A stretch of 64,000 nt of DNA from JBMNKL01 sp050952225 (GCA_050952225.1 JBMNKL010000001.1:372001-436000), one strand, 5' to 3'; counted from the first letter of the stretch, positions 19,841 through 30,455 are shown. Program-made: numbers and translations. Notes: generated by a model from the sequence alone, not told the origin.

Positions 19841-21039
19841 GTGAGGCGCTATAAATTATTGCCGCGGTAGCAGCAGCCCTTTTATTGTTCATGCCTGCAC
19901 TGGCGCATGCCGAGGCTGGGCCGGGAAATACGCAGGCGCAGGCTGACGAGGGTATAAAGCTGACATATGACAGGGCAAAGGCTTTTACAAAGCTGAACAG
20001 TGTCACTATAAAAAGGCTTGCGAGAGCAGAAAGGGACTCTTACAAGAGATATGACAGTTACCTTAAAGAAGCGGAAACTATTGATCCCATGGGCTTTACA
20101 TATGTCTTAGGAGGGAAGGAATACTATTTCTATTATGACCTGGAAACGCGGCTCATGATGAAGAAAGCAAAGGAGCTTGTTCCCGGGCAGATGAAGCTGG
20201 CATGGGAAATCGCGAAAGACAGCCACGAAATAGGCGAAAACTCCATAGAGATAGCTTTGAGAGGGATTTACCTGGGTGCGTATCATGCCCGCGCCGATTT
20301 GCTTCTGAAGCAAAAACAGCTGGAACTGGCGTCAATGAAAAACAGGCAGGACAGGATCCGGCTGGATAGAGGGCTTATTTCCCCGCTTGATATGGAAGAA
20401 TCGGAGTATAACCTGCTGAAAGCGCAAAAAGAAGCAGCGGCAGCAAAGCGCAATTACGAGAACATGGCGAGGAACCTTAACAAGTTTATGGGGCTTCCGC
20501 CCGAAACCGTGTTTTCCGGCATTATGGTTGATGAGGGACCGGCGCGCGCAGTTTCGGAGCCGGTGGAGCATTATATCAGCGAAGCGTTGAATAACAGGCA
20601 TGAAATCAAACAGGTTGAGAAGCAGATTGCTTTAAAGCAACAGGAAAAAAGCATCCTCGAATCTTCCTACCTTTACAAGGTCAATACAGCCTTCCAGGAG
20701 GAGTACGCGTTCCTGCTTATTGAGCTTGAAAAACTGGGCCTGGACCTGGAAGAGGCTAAATTGTCCATTGAAAATGAAATCAGGAACGCTTACGCCGATG
20801 TCGTCAGGACCGGTAAAAGCGTTGAAAATATAAAAAAGGCCGTGGACTTGCAGGAAAGTATGTACGAAAAGATGAAAGCAAGGTACGATGCCGGCCAGGT
20901 AGCTGAAGTTACTCTAAAGCAGGCGGAAATTAACCTGATGAATGTCCAGAACACCTATGCCGCCGCACTTTTTGACTATAAAACCAAGATTATGCGTTTT
21001 GAATATGCAACCGGGATTGGCCCGGCTTACCAGGAGTGA
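19841..21039 (+). CDS. TolC-like (outer membrane efflux family) protein 1, frameshift in signal peptide
   Basis: About 395 residues of long amphipathic helices typical of TolC/OEP proteins: two helical-hairpin halves (about 20-200 and 215-384), with YDAGQVAEVTLKQAEINLMN near the C-terminus. A GTG at 19841 behind GGAAGGAGAAGCAGG opens as MRRYK, but the hydrophobic signal (IAAVAAALLLFMPALAHA) is in another frame, so about one base is lost near 19857. In-frame ATG 19885 would leave a truncated signal. It is followed 7 nt later by a second family member. In an organism lacking other outer-membrane genes here, the role is unclear; surface association with the S-layer is a guess. Confidence 0.75.
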
Positions 21040-21045
21040 TTGGAT

Positions 21046-22187
21046 ATGAAAAAATTAGTTGTCTCGATTGTCTTGATATTTATGTTATTATTTACGGGCG
21101 CCGCAGTTACGGCGGAGTCGGATGCACAGGGCCGGATGAGGAATCTTCCGCACTTTCCCCGCAGGAACAGGATGTCTTGTTTTTAGACCCTGCAAGGGAA
21201 TACACCGTGAAAGAGCTGCAGGATATGGCTGTCAGCAACAGCAGGCAAGCCCTTGTGGATGATGTTGACATCAAGAAGAAGGAATTGGCGGTCAGGACCG
21301 TAAGGTCGGATATAAATGCCATGAGCGACAGCATACTATGCGTTACGAAGCCCATGGACGTTAAACTGGAACTGGAGGCTGCGAAAAGGGCCAGGCAGGA
21401 CCGCCTGAACCAGTTGAAAGTGGACGTGTATAAAGCCTGCATGGATATACTCCTTTGCGGCAGGAAAATAGAGATGCTGGAGAAAAAGCTTTCCATGGCG
21501 GAAAAACGACTGGAAATGGCAAAGGCAAAGCTTGATACGGACATGGTGACCCGGGATGAAGTTGATTCCGCGCAATATGCCGTGGACAGCAGCAGGGTGG
21601 ACCTGTCAGGCGCAAAGGATGAGCTTGGCTCCCTCTGCCTTGAGCTGAAAAAGCTTTTAAACCTGCCGCTTGATACAACCCCCGTAAAGATAGCCGGTGA
21701 TATAAAGCAGGATAGTATGCTTAAGGCGGATACGGACTTGATACTGGACAGCCTGTACGAGACGGAGACGTCAGTTTTCAGGGCGGCCGGAAAGCTTGAG
21801 ATAGCAAGGACGGCCATGGATATTGCGTCGGATCTGTACCGCGAAGGCGATTTGTATTATGACAGCGCCGTACTGGACCTGGAGGAGGCGGAGCTTGACT
21901 ATTTGGCGGCAAAAAGGGAACTGGAAACAAAGGTGAAAAACGCCTATAATGATATGGCAAACAGGGCAGACAGCCTGGAGCTTGCGGGAAAATACACGGA
22001 ATTGACGGCCAGAAAGCTTGAGAGCATAAAAATAAAGTATGAAAGAGGCACTGTAAGCCTGGAAGATTACATAAGGGCGGAAGAAGCTTTGCTCGACGCG
22101 CAGTTTGCCGAGCTGTCCGCCATTGTTGAATATAATGTGGCAAGGGCTGTGTTTGTCAATATCGCCGGTGAAACAAATTTGCCCTGA
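21046..22187 (+). CDS. TolC-like (outer membrane efflux family) protein 2, frameshift after signal peptide
   Basis: A second TolC/OEP-type coiled-coil protein of about 380 residues. ATG 21046 encodes a clean signal peptide (MKKLVVSIVLIFMLLFTGAA). The body (PDEESSALSPQEQD onward) is in another frame. The junction GGGCCGG at 21130-21136 would be repaired by one extra C. The C-terminal region KIKYERGTVSLEDYIRAEEA resembles the terminal helix of OEP proteins. It lies directly after TolC-like 1 and 85 nt before the SLH protein gene. Function is unknown; family membership rests on the heptad-rich pattern. Confidence 0.7.
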
Positions 22188-22243
22188 TTTTCGTCATTAA
22201 ATGTGTCAATTTTATTAAAAATATGGCTGTCAATAGGAAGAAT

Positions 22244-22252
22244 TGGTATAAT
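22244..22252 (+). promoter_or_regulatory. Extended -10 promoter for the SLH protein
   Basis: TGGTATAAT with TATAAT at 22247-22252 and a TG motif. No good -35 is seen. It is 20 nt before the start codon, so the leader would be short. Confidence 0.4.
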
Positions 22253-22272
22253 CATATGGGGGTGGTCTACAA

Positions 22273-24624
22273 ATGAAAAAGAATGTTGCATGCAGGTCGG
22301 TTATAAAGAAAGCATTTTCCTTATTCTTGTCCATAGCCATTTTTATAATGATGTTCGCGTCGGCAGCGCTGGCCGATACAGACGACGGGTACTCTGCAGG
22401 CGATGATGATGCGTATGAGGTTACGGATATAAATGAAATGGCTGCGGCATTGAATAAGCTGGACATACTCAGGGGAGCTGACGGTGATTACAAGCTGTAC
22501 GAACAGGCAAGCAGGGCCGAAGCGGCGGCTTTTATTATCAGGATGCTGGGAAAAGATGATTATGTCACGCAAAATGCTGCGCTGTTCAGGTATACGAAGT
22601 TTGTCGATGTTATTTCCGGCAGGTGGTACGCCCCATATGTAGGCTACTGTACTTCCGCAAATATTCTTGCGGGTACTACGGACAGCACGTTTGAGCCTGA
22701 GGAGCCTACTACGGAAAAGCAGTTTCTCAAGATGGCTTTATGTGCCCTCGGCTATGAATATAATACAGATTTCAATTGGAGCAATGTGTACCAAAAAGCC
22801 TACGCGGTAGGTATTGTTACCGATTCGGCTTATATTGACAGGATACAGGATAATACATATTACCTCCGCTCGGATGCCGTTGCTGTGATTTACAGGACGC
22901 TCAGCACGCCCAGGAAAGGCGAGCAGGTAAAACTGATCGAGGTCTTGGTAGACGAAGGCGCGGTTACCAGGGAGCTGGCGGTGGAAAGCGGCATACTGGA
23001 AGAAGAGGAGGAGGAAGAACCGGTCGAGGATGACGGCCTGGTGAACGCTGCATCGCCAACCAATGTTATAGTGAGCCTGGACCAAAAGATAGCCGAAGTA
23101 AAGCAATCAGACGTCGTTATTTATGAATCCTCTGCGCCTTCCAACATACTCCCGGTGCAGACGCTGGCTTTCATGGACAATAAAATCCAGGTTATAACCG
23201 AGGCGCAGACGCCGGAGAAAGCATACACGATTAGCATAAACAACGTATTGTATGCTGACGGGAGCCAATCGGGCAGGATTTTGGCCAATTTTACCGGTTA
23301 CGTGCCGAAGCATGTAACGTCCGACTTTTTCAGGATAATGAAGGTTGAGCAGCCCGCGGCGAATGTTATCAATGTTTACTTTACACACCCCGTTAATGAA
23401 AACAGCGAGACTGCCGCATACTATGAGCTGACCAAGGACGGCTCGGAGTTCCTGAGCGGGTCATCGCAGAACATAACCGTGAAGAAACTCCAGTCGGACG
23501 ATAAAGCGGTATCAATACATTTGAAAAACATGATCCTTGAGCCCGGGCGCCTGTACGAGGTAAAGATCGACGGCAGGCTTACCAGCAGTTATGGGGTAAG
23601 GCTGGGTGAAGGGCGTGGCGACGAAATTGACTTTGTCGCAAAAGCTGCCGAATCAGGGAAGCTTGAGGTGTCCTCCGTCCAGGCGTGGACAATGACGGCG
23701 GTCAGGGTATTGTTTAACCGGGAGGTAAACCGGAACTGGGCTGAGAAAAGAATAAACTATACGGTAAAAGAGAAAGACGGGCGGGAGATTGCCGTAACAA
23801 AAGCTGTAGTCGGCGGAACCGGCAACCTTGCCGGCAGGGAAGTACTTCTGAGCCTGGATTCGGTCCTTGATAGAAATGATAAGTACGAATTGAAAATAGA
23901 ATTTATACCCGACATATATAACCAGAGCCAGATAGAAGAAGCGACCTATACGTTTTCAGGGGCTTACCCTACAAACAGGGAGCTGGAGCTGAAGCATGCA
24001 GTATCGGAGCATAACAACAGCGTTTTGCTTACCTTTAACAGGGCGCTGGACAGCACCTCCGCAAGCAACAGCAAAAACTATATTATATACGGGGTAACCG
24101 ACGATGATTTTTACGTAGTGCCCAAAAAGGCCTATTATTCCGAGAAAAACGGCACATACACGGTAAAACTGTTCCTGCCCGAGGGAGAAACCTTCAAGAG
24201 TTCGCACAAGTATGTTGTTTATACGGACGACATTAAGGATGCCCTTGGGGAGTACCCGGATTCCACATGCGAAGCCGAATTCAGGGGCGGTAAGAGCAGC
24301 ATCGTAAAACCAAGGATAGCAGACGCGGTTACCGTTTCGAAAAACGCGATAAAGCTGGAGTTTAATATCGAAATAGCGTTTAGCGTGAATAATATAAGCA
24401 CTTCCAATTATTCGCTTGAATACATTGAAAAAGGCGAAGTATTCAGGGTGAATCCCATAGGCGTTACTTACGTTGATCCGACTACGATTGTGCTGCATTT
24501 TGACGAACTGGATGCCAGGACTTCGTACCAGCTGAGGTTCAATTCGATTACGGATTACTCGGAAATATATACCAGGACGGAGTCGGATGGCGATAATACG
24601 ATAGCCGTCAGGTTCGGCAGGTAA
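22273..24624 (+). CDS. SLH-domain surface protein with Ig-like repeats
   Basis: A 783-residue exported protein. Signal peptide is residues about 1-35 (cut near ALA-DTD). Two or three S-layer-homology modules follow (about 45-235; LNKLDILRGADGDYKLYEQA, FVDVISGRWYAPYVGYC, LKMALCALGYEYNTDFNWS), likely anchoring it to secondary wall polymer. An acidic linker (EEEEEEPVEDD, about 238-250) separates these from four or so SbsA-type Ig-like domains with motifs such as VNVYFTHPVNENSETAAYYE and LLTFNRALDSTSASNSKNY. Architecture resembles the broken S-layer-type gene 3.5 kb upstream. The start follows a GGGGGTGG site. Transcription likely ends at the hairpin at 24666. Confidence 0.8.
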   Translation: MKKNVACRSVIKKAFSLFLSIAIFIMMFASAALADTDDGYSAGDDDAYEVTDINEMAAALNKLDILRGADGDYKLYEQASRAEAAAFIIRMLGKDDYVTQNAALFRYTKFVDVISGRWYAPYVGYCTSANILAGTTDSTFEPEEPTTEKQFLKMALCALGYEYNTDFNWSNVYQKAYAVGIVTDSAYIDRIQDNTYYLRSDAVAVIYRTLSTPRKGEQVKLIEVLVDEGAVTRELAVESGILEEEEEEEPVEDDGLVNAASPTNVIVSLDQKIAEVKQSDVVIYESSAPSNILPVQTLAFMDNKIQVITEAQTPEKAYTISINNVLYADGSQSGRILANFTGYVPKHVTSDFFRIMKVEQPAANVINVYFTHPVNENSETAAYYELTKDGSEFLSGSSQNITVKKLQSDDKAVSIHLKNMILEPGRLYEVKIDGRLTSSYGVRLGEGRGDEIDFVAKAAESGKLEVSSVQAWTMTAVRVLFNREVNRNWAEKRINYTVKEKDGREIAVTKAVVGGTGNLAGREVLLSLDSVLDRNDKYELKIEFIPDIYNQSQIEEATYTFSGAYPTNRELELKHAVSEHNNSVLLTFNRALDSTSASNSKNYIIYGVTDDDFYVVPKKAYYSEKNGTYTVKLFLPEGETFKSSHKYVVYTDDIKDALGEYPDSTCEAEFRGGKSSIVKPRIADAVTVSKNAIKLEFNIEIAFSVNNISTSNYSLEYIEKGEVFRVNPIGVTYVDPTTIVLHFDELDARTSYQLRFNSITDYSEIYTRTESDGDNTIAVRFGR

Positions 24625-24665
24625 AAACCTGCTGCCATGGTAAAATTAATAAGGAACGCGTATTG

Positions 24666-24735
24666 CCGCTAAACTTTGAATTATATCGGTTTAATGATAT
24701 AATGTTTAGCGGACCGTTCTTTATTTTTTCTACTA
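24666..24735 (+). terminator. Terminator overlapping a promoter-like sequence before walR
   Basis: CCGCTAAAC (24666-24674) pairs perfectly with GTTTAGCGG (24704-24712); inside, ATTATATC pairs with GATATAAT. T-rich TTCTTTATTTTTT follows. The same bases contain TTGAAT (24676-24681), 16-nt spacer, TATAAT (24698-24703), a possible walR promoter. Confidence 0.7.
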
Positions 24736-24761
24736 TGTTGTATTGAGGGAGAGTATTTTGT

Positions 24762-25457
24762 GTGAGTAAAAAAATACTAATTGTGGATGATGAAAAGAAT
24801 ATTGTCGATATTCTGAAGTTCAACCTGAGAAAAGAAGGTTTTACCACGCTGGAAGCGTATGACGGGGAGCAGGCTATTGATATAGCCATGAAAGAGAAGC
24901 CCGACCTGATACTTCTGGATGTAATGCTTCCCAAGATGGATGGTTTTACGGTATGCAGGAAACTGAGACAGTCCATGACCGTGCCGATCCTCATGCTTAC
25001 GGCTAAAGAGGAAGAAGTGGACAAGGTACTTGGATTGGAACTGGGAGCGGACGATTACATAACAAAGCCGTTCAGCCAGCGCGAGCTTATGGCCAGGATC
25101 AAGGCAAACATCAGAAGGACGGTGCTGGAGGAGTCGTCTGCTTCCGCGACTAATTTTATACAAGTCGGCGATTTGACGATAGATGTCGACAGGTACGAGG
25201 TAATGAGGGGCGATACGCCTATAGAGCTGACATTGAGAGAGTTTGAGCTGGTGAAATTCCTTGCGATGCATCCGGGACAGATATTTTCCCGGGAAACCCT
25301 GCTGGAAAAAGTGTGGGGCTATGAGTATTTCGGAGACGTGAGGACTGTTGACGTAACGATAAGAAGGGTAAGAGAGAAACTCGAAAGAGACCCGTCCAAT
25401 TGCGAATATATACTGACAAAGCGCGGAGTAGGCTACTACTTCGGCAAGCAGTCCTGA
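24762..25457 (+). CDS. walR: WalR response regulator
   Basis: OmpR/PhoB-type response regulator, 231 residues. The receiver domain has DD (9-10), phospho-acceptor Asp53 (LLDVMLP), Thr80 and Lys102. The winged-helix DNA-binding domain runs from about 133 to 229 (LTLREFELVKFLAMHPGQ, VWGYEYFGDVRTVDVTIRRV). It starts at GTG 24762 behind GAGGGAGAG. With the adjacent kinase and WalH, WalI and WalJ homologues it is identified as WalR, the regulator of cell-wall hydrolases in Firmicutes. Without that context it could be called PhoP. It is the first gene of the wal cluster. Confidence 0.92.
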   Translation: MSKKILIVDDEKNIVDILKFNLRKEGFTTLEAYDGEQAIDIAMKEKPDLILLDVMLPKMDGFTVCRKLRQSMTVPILMLTAKEEEVDKVLGLELGADDYITKPFSQRELMARIKANIRRTVLEESSASATNFIQVGDLTIDVDRYEVMRGDTPIELTLREFELVKFLAMHPGQIFSRETLLEKVWGYEYFGDVRTVDVTIRRVREKLERDPSNCEYILTKRGVGYYFGKQS

Positions 25458-25507
25458 TAAAGCCGGCAAAGTTATTTGCTTCCTATGAAATTTGAAGTGA
25501 GGTGCAT

Positions 25508-27293
25508 ATGTTCCCGAGAAGTTTACAGTGGAGGATGGTAAGTTTCTTTTGCCTGGTGGTATTTTGCCTGATTATAGCGATAGGCCTCTACCTCAACAGC
25601 AGGATCGAAAGCAAGTACTACCAGAACTTTATTGACCGGCTTGAAAAAGGGTTTGATACCTGGATTGCAAGTAATGATTCGCTGGATGCGGAAAGCCTGA
25701 AGGAAAAGCTGATAAACAATCCCAGCGCCCTGCTGGGCAATCCTGAGCATAAAACGTACACGATAACAGACAAGCAAGCCAGGATATATTATACCAACGA
25801 TGAGCTTTTGAGCAACCCGGAAACATCCCTGAATTCGCTCCTGGCTTCCGATAATTTTGTCCAGGCAATGACCGGCAGCGAAGACAACAGGAAAATACTG
25901 GAGAGCTACGGGGGCAAGAGCTTTTTTGATTATGCAAGGTTTGTCGGGGACCATATTCTCTATTTCCGTTATTACAAAGATGATTGGGCTGAAATAACAG
26001 GCTATTTTAATAATATTATATATACAAGCCTTGCGCTGAGCCTGGTGATAGCGTTTGCCGCCGTGTACTTCCTTTCGGGGGCCATCACTTCGCCGCTGGT
26101 AAGGCTCATGCAGAAAAGCGGAGAACATAGCCGCGGGGGATTTCGGGCAGACGCTGGAAGTGAAATCAAACGACGAGATCGGGAAACTGACGCATGCGTT
26201 CAACTACATGGCAAACAGCCTTAAGAATACCCTTACGGAAATATCAAGCGAAAAAAGCAAGATGGAAGCTATACTGAACTACATGACTGACGGGGTAATC
26301 GCGTTTAACATCAGAGGGGAAGTCATTCATACAAACCCCGCGTCTTCCCGCATACTCGGTGTTGAAGGCGATATCGGGAATTTTGGCGAATTTTGCGACC
26401 GTTTCGGCTTTGACTACTCATTGGAAAATGTCCAGTACCTTCAGTCAAAGCAGCCTACCGAGATGAGCGTACAGACCGGGGAAAAGGTGGTGAAAGCCTA
26501 TTTCGCGGTTTTCACCGATGAGGAGAAAAAACCCGGGGGCGTCATCACGGTGCTCCAGGATATTACGGAGCAGCAGCGCCTTGAAAACATGCGGAAAGAA
26601 TTTGTAGCCAACGTTTCACATGAATTAAGGACGCCGCTTACATCCATAAAAAGCTACTGCGAGACACTGCTTGACGGTATGCTCGAAGACAGGGAGACGG
26701 CGGAAAAGTTCCTGGGCGTCATCAATTCGGAAGCGGACAGGATGACAAGGCTGGTAAAAGATTTGCTGCTGCTTTCCCGGCTTGACAACCAGCAGGCCCA
26801 GTGGAATTTTGAGCGCGTTTCGCTGGTAGACCTTGTAAGAAGCGTGGTTGAAAGGTCGGAGATGGAGGCGGCTTCGAGAAAGCAGAAGCTGGAATGCTTT
26901 GTGCTGGGTGACATACCGGAAATCGAGGCGGACTACGGGAGAATGGAACAGGTGATTTTCAACCTGGTTGGAAACGCCATTAAGTATACGCCTGAAGGCG
27001 GAGAGGTAACTGTTTATGTCGGCAGGATATATAATGACGCATATATCAAGGTGACGGACAACGGTATTGGAATCCCGGAGGACGACCTTTCCAGGATATT
27101 TGAGAGATTTTACAGGGTGGACAAGGCGCGCTCGAGGGAAATGGGAGGAACGGGCCTGGGGCTTTCCATTGCCAAGGAAATTATTGAGGCCCATAATGGT
27201 TCAATTACAATCAACAGCCAGCTTGACTCCGGCACCGAGGTCACCGTGAGGCTGCCGGTGAGCCAGGGAAGCGGGAAGAAACAGGGTTTATAG
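25508..27293 (+). CDS. walK: WalK sensor histidine kinase (one frameshift)
   Basis: Membrane sensor kinase partner of WalR, about 595 residues if the frame is restored. Order: TM1 (about 10-28), extracytoplasmic domain, TM2 (about 160-185), HAMP, PAS (MTDGVIAFNIRGEVIHTNPA), HisKA with phospho-acceptor His in VANVSHELRTPLTSIKSYCE, and HATPase_c (NLVGNAIKYTPEGGEV, DNGIGIPEDDL, GGTGLGLSIAKEII). The frame breaks in HAMP at 26114-26117, where AAAA in place of AAA shifts SPLVRLMQKAENIAAGDFG to an early stop at 26224; the rest is open from 26160. Loss of one A restores it. As walK is usually essential, a sequence error is plausible. It lies 50 nt after walR. Confidence 0.88.
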
Positions 27294-27431
27294 GGTTTAC
27301 ATGTAATTTATTCTTAAATGGGCTGTAATGTTTTCGTAATACTCTTTTTATATAATGTATTTAGCAAAATTATGATATGCTGGGTATTGTACGGCAGTAA
27401 TGAAAATAGTGGTTCCGAGGGGACATAAGTT

Positions 27432-27962
27432 ATGAAAAAAATATTGGCGATTATACTAGCTTTAATAATTATGACTGCTTTTTCAGCGAACGTGTTTGCA
27501 AAGACGAGTGATCTGGCGCTGGAAGAGTTTGAGGAAAAGGTCCGGAGTATTTTGAAAAATGGGCAGGCAATAGATAACGGTGATTTTATCATGACCATCA
27601 CCAGGCCTGAAAATGACAGGGACTCTACTTATTACAAGACCTACAACATTACCGGCAAGTCCGATTACAATGATGTGGTCATATCTATTTTCAGGTACGA
27701 CGAAGACACCGGCGAATATGTACCCATGACCAATACGGACGGGGAAAGCTCGTGGGATTGCCTGGGGATATTTTCAACGGATATCAAGCTTGAAATAGGC
27801 GCCAACAAGATCATGATCCATGCATACAGGAAATCCGAAATGGTAGCGTCCAAGCTACAGGTCAACTGCTTTACCATAGAGCGTTTGCCGGAGAAGATAG
27901 CCGAGAGGGTTGTAAAGAACCAAATCGAGAAGCGTCTGCAGAGGCTGAACGCATTACAGTAA
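27432..27962 (+). CDS. Small secreted protein of unknown function in the wal cluster
   Basis: A 176-residue protein with a clear signal peptide (MKKILAIILALIIMTAFSAN, cut near VFA-KTS). No family was recognised. The mature part is mixed alpha/beta (ITRPENDRDSTYYKTYNITG, SWDCLGIFSTDIKLEIGANK) and ends in a basic helix (RVVKNQIEKRLQRLNALQ). It has GAGGGG before the ATG and a possible TATAAT at 27351-27356. It lies between walK and walH, 16 nt before walH, so a role with the WalK sensor domain or cell wall is inferred from position only. Confidence 0.75.
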   Translation: MKKILAIILALIIMTAFSANVFAKTSDLALEEFEEKVRSILKNGQAIDNGDFIMTITRPENDRDSTYYKTYNITGKSDYNDVVISIFRYDEDTGEYVPMTNTDGESSWDCLGIFSTDIKLEIGANKIMIHAYRKSEMVASKLQVNCFTIERLPEKIAERVVKNQIEKRLQRLNALQ

Positions 27963-27978
27963 CCGGCAGGGGGCTTAA

Positions 27979-29385
27979 ATGAGACGTGAAGCAAAAGAAC
28001 GTCTTAAGACGATCCTGATATTTCTTCTCATATTCTCAGGTGTAATACAGGTAGGAATCCTCTGGAGTTATCAAAAACAGGGGACTCCTACTGATTTTTT
28101 GTCTGCGTTATTCAGGAAGACGCCCAGGATAAGCGATGAGGACGTCCGGGAGGCATTATTTGTCCCGGACAGGCTGGTATTGTCCGGCGGGGAAATGTCG
28201 CACTGGATTATGCCAAGAGGCAGCGTGGAATATAACAGGCTCTGGGATGAAGCCATGCAGGGTCTCGCCATGATTGTATCCGGAAAGGCAAGTCTTGCAA
28301 GGACAAATGAGGAATGGGGAGACATTACCGAAAAAATGGGCTATATGATTGATTTCGGGTACGATGTCAGGCCTGAGTTGCTGTCATGGTTTCTTGGCAC
28401 AAAGGTTTCCTCGCAGGATTTTCCCGTCGCAAGAAAGATTATGGTAAGGCGGGACATTATCGACGAGAGCCTTGCCACTTATTATATCAGGAGCAATAAC
28501 GGCCTGGTCTATGTTTCCGGTCCCATAAGAAATGAAAATGCTTTCAGGATCCGCGGTACTATTGAGAAGCTTTTAGGCGAGGAAAATACGGGATACAGGA
28601 ACTATTACACGCTCGGGGGCAGCAATATAGCAGAGCCGATGGGAGCCGAACCGGACGTGCTTTACATTTCGGGGGCGCCTAAATACTGGCCTTATTATGA
28701 ATACACGGTAAGACCGCCCGCAAAGGCGTCAGATGAGGACGAGCTTGCGGAAATACTGCTTGGGACGGATAAGGACCGTTATAGCAGGAGTACCGGAATC
28801 GATAAAATTCAATTCAGTTTTGTCAATAGTTTTTACGAGTATCACTCCAACGGTTACCTTTCGTTCAACTACCTCGGCACGGTCGATTCGTCGGGAGAGG
28901 GCGGAATGGTAAACGCCCTGCTGAATGCGTATAAATTTGTCGCAGGCATCAAGGGGCTTCTTGGTCCGGATGTTGATATCGCAATTGCATCGATAAATGA
29001 AAGCAAGACAAGGCAGGGCGTGTATGAGATAGGATTCGACTATAGGATCGGAGGGATGCCTGTAATGGTGGATATTGATTTGAAAGGCGGCGCTGCCGGA
29101 AAGCTGTCCCATGCCATAAGCATCCAGGCCGACAGGAAAAGGGTGCTGAAATGCGACGCCTTGCTGAAGGATTTTGTCCAGGGTCAAAAAAGCGGGTACA
29201 ACGACCGGTTTATTGACCTGCTGGGGCAATCGGGCATGGGGTATAAGGATATGAACGTACAGGATATGTACTGCGGCTATTATATCGATTCCCCGGATGC
29301 CGAGGTCCTCGAACCGGCGCTTCTGGTCTATCTGAAGGACGGAAGCAGTATAACTCTTGATATGATGCCTGAAGAAGGAGACTGA
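27979..29385 (+). CDS. walH: WalH (YycH) regulator of WalK
   Basis: A 468-residue protein with a single N-terminal TM helix (about 9-28) and a large extracytoplasmic part, matching YycH. In Bacillus and Staphylococcus YycH with YycI binds WalK and modulates its activity. Recognisable features are the N-terminal LKTILIFLLIFSGVIQVGIL, the regular beta-rich middle and the C-terminal Tyr/Gly-rich domain. It is followed 3 nt later by walI. Assignment is based on length, topology and operon position; pairwise similarity was not computed. Confidence 0.8.
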   Translation: MRREAKERLKTILIFLLIFSGVIQVGILWSYQKQGTPTDFLSALFRKTPRISDEDVREALFVPDRLVLSGGEMSHWIMPRGSVEYNRLWDEAMQGLAMIVSGKASLARTNEEWGDITEKMGYMIDFGYDVRPELLSWFLGTKVSSQDFPVARKIMVRRDIIDESLATYYIRSNNGLVYVSGPIRNENAFRIRGTIEKLLGEENTGYRNYYTLGGSNIAEPMGAEPDVLYISGAPKYWPYYEYTVRPPAKASDEDELAEILLGTDKDRYSRSTGIDKIQFSFVNSFYEYHSNGYLSFNYLGTVDSSGEGGMVNALLNAYKFVAGIKGLLGPDVDIAIASINESKTRQGVYEIGFDYRIGGMPVMVDIDLKGGAAGKLSHAISIQADRKRVLKCDALLKDFVQGQKSGYNDRFIDLLGQSGMGYKDMNVQDMYCGYYIDSPDAEVLEPALLVYLKDGSSITLDMMPEEGD

Positions 29386-29388
29386 CAT

Positions 29389-30216
29389 ATGGACATTTCA
29401 AAGGCAAAAATCATAATAATCGTATTATTGGCCGCCTTTAACGTATTCCTGCTTGTCAATATTTTTATTATATCAGGCGGGCAGGATATTCATGCGAAGA
29501 CGATAAAGAATGCCGAATTGATACTGAATAGCCGCGGCATCACGCTGGAATGCGATATTCCCGGCAAAACAAGCGGTTTTCGCCGGCTCGAGTACGGGAA
29601 TGGTGAAATTGACAGGAAGGCGTCGGCAAAGAAACTCCTGGGCAAGGAGTATGAAATATCGGGCGAAGGGGAAATATTTGAACATTCCGGCAAAAAGATT
29701 GTATTTAAAAGCGGTACCAAATTTGAATATACCGACGAGCAGCCGGCGCCGGGCATGGATATCCGCAGCGATGACAAGGCGGCGGATGCTGCTTTGAAGT
29801 TTTTAAAGGACAAGGGATTGCTTGAAGGAAAGTATGTTGCGGATGATATCATGAGGGATGCTGATGGAAGCGTAACGGTGCATTTTGTCGAAAAATACGA
29901 CAATATGCTTTTGTTTGATAATTACTGCACTGTCACGATAGGCGAAAAAGGTGTCTCGCGGCTGGTTTACAGCAAGTACGAGGTTAATGGGTTTACGCAG
30001 AGCAAGGTTGAGGAGTTTGAGGCATACCAGGCGCTTCTTGGATATTTCGAAGGCGGCGGCAGCAGGGTGATTACCTCGATAGACAGCGGTTACAAGCTGG
30101 GCGGCTGCCCGATGGAAGAGATTGAGTCGATTGAACTGCTGCCGGTATGGAGGATTAAATTAAAGGATGAACCCGATCCTGTCTTCATAAGCCCCAATGA
30201 TTTGAAATACAAGTGA
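29389..30216 (+). CDS. walI: WalI (YycI) regulator of WalK
   Basis: A 275-residue bitopic membrane protein. N-terminal MDISKAKIIIIVLLAAFNVF (TM about 8-28) is typical of YycI, which pairs with YycH outside the membrane to control WalK. The rest is extracytoplasmic, with YycH/YycI-like repeats (DAALKFLKDKGLLEGKYV and EAYQALLGYFEGGGSRVI). The ATG lies 3 nt after the walH stop, so the pair is translationally linked. The region behind it (30217-30455) separates it from murA. Confidence 0.8.
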   Translation: MDISKAKIIIIVLLAAFNVFLLVNIFIISGGQDIHAKTIKNAELILNSRGITLECDIPGKTSGFRRLEYGNGEIDRKASAKKLLGKEYEISGEGEIFEHSGKKIVFKSGTKFEYTDEQPAPGMDIRSDDKAADAALKFLKDKGLLEGKYVADDIMRDADGSVTVHFVEKYDNMLLFDNYCTVTIGEKGVSRLVYSKYEVNGFTQSKVEEFEAYQALLGYFEGGGSRVITSIDSGYKLGGCPMEEIESIELLPVWRIKLKDEPDPVFISPNDLKYK

Positions 30217-30394
30217 ACCGGCTGATGGGACATGTGGGACAGGTACATTGTCCCGCTTGGTGAGTCGGACGGATTACATGCGGGTGCCGGTCAGGGTAAG
30301 CAAATCATTCAAGCCCGACCCCTTGTCACCCCTTCAAGCCTGACCACTTGTCGCATATCATTTAAGCGATATAGTGCAAATGTAAAAAGAGTGG

Positions 30395-30400
30395 TATAAT
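30395..30400 (+). promoter_or_regulatory. Possible murA promoter (-10)
   Basis: AGTGGTATAAT forms an extended -10 (TATAAT at 30395-30400) 55 nt before murA. No clear -35 is seen. A direct repeat, TCAAGCCYGACC-x-CTTGTC, twice at about 30308-30353, sits just upstream. Confidence 0.4.
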
Positions 30401-30455
30401 AAAAAATGGCACATAAGCAAGAGCTTACAAATGACAAAAGGCAGGTGCGCAAAGT

